DNA of 64,000 bases from Cytobacillus stercorigallinarum (GTDB lineage: Bacteria > Bacillota > Bacilli > Bacillales > Cytobacillaceae): the NCBI RefSeq assembly GCF_014836495.1, contig NZ_JACSQT010000002.1:434001-498000 (forward strand). The letters run 5' to 3'. The notes below the pieces were generated by a model that saw only the letters and a list, made by a program, of their open reading frames with translations, did not search any database and was not told the origin of the DNA. Numbering within the stretch: the stretch's first letter is position 1; every line of letters begins with the position of its first letter. This document shows, in pieces, positions 59,758-64,000 of the stretch. The position numbers and the translations under genes are program-made.

Positions 59758-60120
59758 TTACGGGTTCGTTACACGAACACCTTGAACAAAAATATTAACA
59801 GACTCAGTACTTAAACCGACTGTTTGATCTAAAGTGTATTTAACTTTTGATTGCACATTATGAGCAACTTCAGAGATTTTCGTTCCGTAGCTGACAATAA
59901 TATACATGTCGATATGTACTTCATCTTCTTCCTGACGCACGATGACACCTTTAGTAAAATTTTCTTTACGCAGGATTTCAGATAAGCCGTCTTTTATTTG
60001 ATGTTTAGAGGCCATGCCAACAATACCATAGCAGTCGACTGCTGCTCCTCCTGCAATTGTCGCAATTACGTCATTTGAGATATCAATTTGCCCGTAGTTA
60101 TTCTTTAATTCGATGGACAT
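59758..60120 (-). CDS. yloU: Asp23/Gls24-family protein YloU
   Basis: A 120-aa Asp23-family protein (envelope stress or DAK-associated). It shows ISNDVIATIAGGAAVDCYGIVGM (about residues 14 to 36) and VDMYIIVSYGTKI-like strands, with C-terminal VNIFVQGVRV. Biochemical role unknown. It precedes yloV by 16 bases, an association preserved across Firmicutes. Confidence 0.93.
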   Translation of the reverse strand: MSIELKNNYGQIDISNDVIATIAGGAAVDCYGIVGMASKHQIKDGLSEILRKENFTKGVIVRQEEDEVHIDMYIIVSYGTKISEVAHNVQSKVKYTLDQTVGLSTESVNIFVQGVRVTNP

Positions 60121-60524
60121 TTTGTTGTTCCCCCTTCTGGTTAATTATGCTTCTTCTAAGCTAGTCTTCGTTTTCATTGTGAATAAAAATGAATATCATT
60201 CATTGTATGATGAAGCCATGGAACGAATAGACGCATGTACTACACTTTTCATAAAGAATATTTTACTATACATGTAAGCATTTTAAAAGTCATACTTGCC
60301 TCTTTCATATTATAACGTATTTTCACAACATATATGTCAAGGTTTTTTTCTTGATAGAATAGAGGCAAACTATTGCATTGTAAGTGTTTGTATGATAAAT
60401 TATTAAAGTATCTTTTTAGTATGAAAGTGGTGCGAGCTACTTTCGTATTAAGTTAGATGTAACTGACAATTGTGATCGAAACATGAAAATAACGACGTCA
60501 TGTTTTAGTAAGGAGGGAATATAG
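60121..60524. other. Divergent gap between yloU and rpmB
   Basis: About 404 AT-rich bases serving two opposite genes. A 7-3-7 dyad AATGAATATCATTCATT (60188 to 60204) lies about 70 bases before yloU. TTGACA (60335 to 60340, minus) and TATAAT (60309 to 60314) are 20 bases apart, too far for a confident promoter. For rpmB, TTGCAT near 60373 and downstream AT hexamers are ambiguous. No gene is seen. Confidence 0.4.
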
Positions 60525-60713
60525 ATGCCACGCCAATGTGTAATTACTGGAAAGAAAACAAAAACAGGTAATGCCCGTTCTCATGCGATGAACGCTAACA
60601 AACGTACTTGGGGTGCTAACCTACAAAAAGTACGCATTCTTGTAGACGGTAAACCTAAACGAGTATGGGTTTCTGCAAGAGCTTTGAAATCAGGTAAAGT
60701 TGAACGCGTATAA
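60525..60713 (+). CDS. rpmB: 50S ribosomal protein L28
   Basis: L28 is the only clear plus-strand gene here. The 62-aa sequence [34 protein letters not shown] (about residues 5 to 38) is diagnostic, and the C-terminus [13 protein letters not shown] is typical. AAGGAGGGAATATAG precedes the ATG. It is the form with a single Cys, not the zinc-binding form. A strong terminator follows. Confidence 0.97.
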   Translation: MPRQCVITGKKTKTGNARSHAMNANKRTWGANLQKVRILVDGKPKRVWVSARALKSGKVERV

Positions 60714-60720
60714 TGAATGA

Positions 60721-60750
60721 GAGGGTACCATTATTGGTACCCTCTTTTTT
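60721..60750 (+). terminator. Terminator after rpmB
   Basis: Perfect 10-bp stem GAGGGTACCA / TGGTACCCTC with loop TTAT, followed by TTTTTT. Confidence 0.93.
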
Positions 60751-60796
60751 ATACAATATTCGCACTAAAGACTTTACTAAAGAAAGAGTGTTCTCT

Positions 60797-60877
60797 TTAC
60801 TCCTTTTTAAATGTCCCTAGCATCGCCCTCACAATGCCTCCCAAAAATTTAGGCAGCTTGATTGTATAAAATCTCAT
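60797..60877 (-). CDS. spoVM: Stage V sporulation protein SpoVM (26 aa)
   Basis: SpoVM is an amphipathic peptide that recognises the convex forespore membrane and anchors SpoIVA for spore coat assembly. The frame reads MRFYTIKLPKFLGGIVRAML then GTFKKE and stop: 26 residues, differing from B. subtilis SpoVM only by conservative changes as I recall it, with Pro9 retained. AGGAGGG lies six bases before the ATG. Position between thiN and rpmB is that of B. subtilis. It indicates an endospore former. Confidence 0.95.
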   Translation of the reverse strand: MRFYTIKLPKFLGGIVRAMLGTFKKE

Positions 60878-60967
60878 TTAAGTCCCTCCTCAAAGTCTCA
60901 CACCTTAAGTAATAAACGTACGCGCTACTTCTTTTTATTCATATTAGAACAAAGGAATCAATAATAG

Positions 60968-61621
60968 TTATTTTTCATCCTTGCTTCTTATCACCATTAA
61001 TATGCCTTTATCAAAAGAAAAAGTACCATTATCATTAATAAGTTCATTACTTATACAAAGAGTTGACCCAAAGGGAACGAAGCGATTAGTTAATGGGTAC
61101 TTGAAACCCGTTAATGTCAAGTTCTTCACGCTTTCTGTTACGGGAATGAAAGATATGTATGGATATGTTGATTCCTTAGCAATTTGATAATGCCCGCTCT
61201 TTTTAACCATAATTTGATTTTGTTTATCAACTATACGAATAGGTACTAGAGTGTCATTTAGAAGTGGTTGAATTAACAGTTGAGTATTAGCAAAAAAATG
61301 ATCTAATCTCCCACCTGTGGCTCCAAATATCGTAATTTCTTCGGGCTTTTGTTCGATCGCCCATAAAAGTGCTAATTCCATATCCGTTTCATCCTTTTCA
61401 GGTTTTACCCTCTGAAGATGAGGAACATGCTGTTTAATTATACTGTACTGACTTTCATCAACTGAATCAAAATCTCCGAATGCATAATCAATAGCGATTC
61501 CCTTCTTAATTAATGTATAAGCACCACGATCTACACCTATCCATAATACGTCATCAAAACAATAGTCACTGAGATTGGGTAAATACTGTTGTGGCCCTCC
61601 TGCTAATAAATTGATTTTCAT
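60968..61621 (-). CDS. thiN: Thiamine pyrophosphokinase ThiN
   Basis: ThiN transfers pyrophosphate from ATP to thiamine. Conserved acidic segments are VLWIGVDRGAYTL near residue 28, AFGDFDSVDESQ near 50, KDETDMELAL near 76 and IFGATGGRLDH near 94. ATG 61621 (MKINLLAGG) is eight bases after GGAGG and gives about 217 aa; the upstream GTG/ATG frame to 61636 overlaps that signal. Confidence 0.95.
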   Translation of the reverse strand: MKINLLAGGPQQYLPNLSDYCFDDVLWIGVDRGAYTLIKKGIAIDYAFGDFDSVDESQYSIIKQHVPHLQRVKPEKDETDMELALLWAIEQKPEEITIFGATGGRLDHFFANTQLLIQPLLNDTLVPIRIVDKQNQIMVKKSGHYQIAKESTYPYISFIPVTESVKNLTLTGFKYPLTNRFVPFGSTLCISNELINDNGTFSFDKGILMVIRSKDEK

Positions 61622-61705
61622 CTCCACACCCTCCACTTTTTCTATCTTTCAGGTTATGAACTATTTATTCTTTCAATTGCTATCTACGTAAAATAAAAAC
61701 ATAAG

Positions 61706-61743
61706 AAAAGCTGACTCTAAGTATAATCTTAAAATCAGCTTTT
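61706..61743 (-). terminator. Possible terminator after rpe
   Basis: 9-bp stem AAAAGCTGA / TCAGCTTTT (61706 to 61714 with 61735 to 61743), 20-base loop with a minor inner stem. The minus-strand tail is CTTATGTTTTTATTTT. Confidence 0.55.
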
Positions 61744-61748
61744 TCAGG

Positions 61749-62393
61749 TCAATTCCGCAGTCTAGCAATCGCCTCTTTACGGTCTTGTTTATTATAAACG
61801 GCAGATCCTGCTACTAAAACATTCGCTCCTGCAGCAATGCATCTTTTAGCAGTCTCCTCATTTACGCCACCATCCACCTCGATTTCGAGAGAGGGATTAC
61901 ATGTTTTACTCCACTCTTTTACTTCAGCAATTTTAGGTAAAACATTTTCAATAAATGATTGTCCCCCAAATCCAGGGTTCACAGTCATTAATAACACCAT
62001 ATCCACATCAGTTATCACATGCTTAATCGCTTCGACAGGTGTTGCAGGATTAATCACAACGCCTGCTTTAACACCCAATGACTTGATGAGATGTATTGTA
62101 CGATGAAGATGTTTACACGCCTCCGCATGAACAGTAATTATATCTGCTCCTGCTGAGGCGAAGCTTGGAATATATTGATCAGGGTTTTCTATCATAAGAT
62201 GAACATCTAATGGTAGGTTCGTTATCGGTCTGATGGCTTCAACAATCAACGGACCAATCGTAATATTAGGAACAAAGTGACCATCCATTACATCTACATG
62301 AATATAATCCGCTCCCCCACGTTCAACATCAAGAATTTCTTCTCCTAATCTAGAAAAATCTGCAGATAAAATCGATGGTGCAATTTTAACCAT
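61749..62393 (-). CDS. rpe: Ribulose-phosphate 3-epimerase
   Basis: Interconverts ribulose-5-P and xylulose-5-P in the pentose phosphate pathway. The TIM barrel has APSILSADFSRLGEE at the N-terminus, HVDVMDGHFVPNITIGP near residue 32, LDVHLMIENP near 63, VNPGFGGQ near 140 and EVDGGVNEETA near 174. 214 aa. Lies between rsgA and thiN. Confidence 0.97.
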   Translation of the reverse strand: MVKIAPSILSADFSRLGEEILDVERGGADYIHVDVMDGHFVPNITIGPLIVEAIRPITNLPLDVHLMIENPDQYIPSFASAGADIITVHAEACKHLHRTIHLIKSLGVKAGVVINPATPVEAIKHVITDVDMVLLMTVNPGFGGQSFIENVLPKIAEVKEWSKTCNPSLEIEVDGGVNEETAKRCIAAGANVLVAGSAVYNKQDRKEAIARLRN

Positions 62394-62396
62394 GCG

Positions 62397-63281
62397 TTAA
62401 TACCTCGGCTTTCTGTCTCTGATTTCTTCTATAAAAGTAATATAATGCTCATAGCGATAGCTTGGCAAATCACCAATTTCCATCGCTTGTTTAACTGCAC
62501 ATTTAGGTTCCTTCAAATGCATGCAACCCCTAAATTTACATGAGCTACTTATTTCTTGGATGTCAGGAAAATAAGTTTGTAAATCCTCTTGCTCAATATC
62601 AGTAAATTCTAAAGAACTAAAACCCGGTGTATCAGCCACAAGGCCACCATTAATCTCAATGAGCTCCACATGTCTTGTTGTATGTTTTCCTCTCCCTAAA
62701 TGAGAGGAAATGTCGTCTGTTTTCAATTGCAAATCAGGTCGTAATACATTCAATAGTGAAGATTTACCAACACCTGATTGGCCAGCAAATACTGATATTT
62801 CTCCCGTAATGAAAGGATAAAGATCCTCGATTCCTTCCTCCGTTTCGGATGAAGTCAAAATAACTTTATATCCCGCTTTTCGATAGTTATCAGCATATAC
62901 AGCTAGTGTTTCTTGTTCTTCTTTACTTGCCAAATCCATCTTAGTGATACAAATAATAGGCGTAATATGATTTGATTCTACCAAGACAAGAAAACGATCT
63001 AATAACGCTGTACTAAAGGTAGGTTCAACACTTGAGAAAATGAGAAAAGCTTGATCTACATTCGCAATAGGTGGGCGAATAAGTTCATTTTTACGCTCTT
63101 TCACTTCTAAAATATACCCTTCTTTATCATTTTCTGCTTGATAGTTTACTTCATCTCCGACTAATGGAGTTATTTTATTTTTACGAAAAACACCACGTCC
63201 ACGACATTGGATGATTTCTTTATCCTTGTTCAAAACATAATAAAAGCCACTTAAAGCTTTTATGATTTTGCCTTCTGGCAT
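62397..63281 (-). CDS. rsgA: Ribosome small-subunit GTPase RsgA (CpgA)
   Basis: RsgA is a circularly permuted GTPase in 30S maturation. An N-terminal OB-fold (about residues 1 to 65), then permuted motifs ICITKMDLAS (near 115), AGQSGVGKSSLLN (near 169) and VADTPGFSSL (near 215). The C-terminal zinc site is in SSCKFRGCMHLKEPKCAVK. 294 aa. In B. subtilis CpgA is a substrate of the kinase PrkC encoded just upstream. Confidence 0.96.
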   Translation of the reverse strand: MPEGKIIKALSGFYYVLNKDKEIIQCRGRGVFRKNKITPLVGDEVNYQAENDKEGYILEVKERKNELIRPPIANVDQAFLIFSSVEPTFSTALLDRFLVLVESNHITPIICITKMDLASKEEQETLAVYADNYRKAGYKVILTSSETEEGIEDLYPFITGEISVFAGQSGVGKSSLLNVLRPDLQLKTDDISSHLGRGKHTTRHVELIEINGGLVADTPGFSSLEFTDIEQEDLQTYFPDIQEISSSCKFRGCMHLKEPKCAVKQAMEIGDLPSYRYEHYITFIEEIRDRKPRY

Positions 63282-63296
63282 AACTGTCCTCCTACA

Positions 63297-64000
63297 TCAC
63301 TGTTCATACGGAACATTTTCTTGAATAATCATTTGACCATCTCTCATAATTTGGTAAGAAGCGGTTTCTCCAGGTTGAATTTGCAGAGTAAAAGAAATAA
63401 CCCGATCTTCAGTAATATGAATTGTATTAAATGGCTCATCAATATTGTTGTCCATATCCTCTATAAAAATTTGTACTTCTTGAGGTTGTCCGACATTATC
63501 AGGATTGGGCTTATACGGTACATTCACTTCTCTTTTCACTTCTACAGGAACTTGTTCGGGTCCGCTTGATAGATAAACTTTTACTGTGTCCCCGTCATTT
63601 AAAGATGCTCCTGCTTCAGGATCCTGAGAAATGACCTCACCTTGGGCGATCTCAGCATGATGCTCTTCTCCAGCTACTTCAATTGTTAATCCACTAGATG
63701 CTTCGTATTCTGATAAGGCCTTATCGTTATAACCCGTTAAATCTTTTAATTCTATTGGTTCCTCACCTTTGCTGACAACAAAGACGAGCTCTTCTTCTTG
63801 TGGAATCACTTCTTCTCCGGGATCAATATTCTGTTCTAGAATCGTTCCCTTTGTTTCATCACTAAATTCCTCTTCTGATTGAATAGATTGGAAACCCTCT
63901 TCTTTCAGCATCTCTTCTATATCACTAAAAGGGCGACCAGTAAAATCCTCCATAGAATAGCGCTCTTTACCGATACTTTCATAAATATTTACTGCGGTTC
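63297..64000 (-). CDS. prkC: Ser/Thr kinase PrkC, C-terminal part (5' end outside window)
   Basis: Only the last 234 or so codons are in the window and the frame is open to the right edge. They encode extracellular PASTA repeats: one around DFTGRPFSDIEEMLKEEGF, one around DLTGYNDKALSEYEASSG with SQDPEAGASLNDGDTVKVYLSSG, and a C-terminal beta-rich domain. PASTA domains bind muropeptides and activate the intracellular kinase, which drives spore germination and growth signalling. The kinase domain itself is not visible, so the call rests on the PASTA domains and the prkC-rsgA-rpe order. Confidence 0.9.
   Translation of the reverse strand, partial: TAVNIYESIGKERYSMEDFTGRPFSDIEEMLKEEGFQSIQSEEEFSDETKGTILEQNIDPGEEVIPQEEELVFVVSKGEEPIELKDLTGYNDKALSEYEASSGLTIEVAGEEHHAEIAQGEVISQDPEAGASLNDGDTVKVYLSSGPEQVPVEVKREVNVPYKPNPDNVGQPQEVQIFIEDMDNNIDEPFNTIHITEDRVISFTLQIQPGETASYQIMRDGQMIIQENVPYEQ

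Noticed and set aside
60309-60340. TTGACA and TATAAT on the minus strand upstream of yloU
   Set aside because: Good hexamers but 20 bases apart, outside the usual 16 to 18, so not called as a promoter.

Overview
The window looks like chromosomal core DNA of a low-G+C, endospore-forming, flagellated member of the Bacillaceae. Reasons: the gene order is that of the Bacillus subtilis region from prkC to cheA with almost no change; a 26-codon spoVM gene is present; CodY, FapR, HslV with an N-terminal Ser, and the YlqG/YlqH and YloU/YloV families all occur; and Shine-Dalgarno sites are strong and often serve GTG or TTG starts. AT-rich DNA and overall divergence from B. subtilis would suit a halotolerant or alkaliphilic relative such as the Virgibacillus/Oceanobacillus group, but that genus guess is inference. 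All recognised genes except rpmB lie on the minus strand, so the operons read from right to left.

Right end, 64000 to 58000: the C-terminal PASTA region of the Ser/Thr kinase prkC (cut by the window edge), the ribosome-assembly GTPase rsgA, rpe, thiN and the tiny sporulation gene spoVM, then rpmB alone on the plus strand, then the Asp23-like yloU and the fatty-acid-kinase-like yloV. Between 58000 and 51970: recG, then fapR-plsX-fabD-fabG-acpP, the lipid-synthesis cluster, with a clear FapR operator overlapping the fapR promoter region.

Middle, 51600 to 33100: rnc-smc-ftsY (RNA processing, chromosome organisation, SRP receptor); ylxM-ffh (SRP); rpsP-khpA; ylqD-rimM-trmD; rplS behind a probable L19 leader; a signal peptidase; rbgA-rnhB-ylqG-ylqH; sucC-sucD; dprA. 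YlqG and YlqH look like a FliK-type C-terminal domain and a stand-alone copy of the FlhB cytoplasmic cleavage fragment, encoded away from the flagellar operon. They are the least understood genes here.

Left part, 32800 to 1: topA, trmFO, xerC, hslV, hslU and codY; then, after a terminator, a roughly 24.5 kb fla/che operon in the order flgB flgC fliE fliF fliG fliH fliI fliJ ylxF fliK flgD flgE swrD fliL fliM fliY cheY fliO fliP fliQ fliR flhB flhA flhF flhG cheB cheA. It encodes the basal body, export gate and ATPase, C-ring switch, hook and chemotaxis core. The genes are tightly spaced or overlapping, and I see no internal terminator. cheA runs off the left edge.

No tRNA, rRNA, insertion sequence, prophage, CRISPR array or defence genes were recognised.
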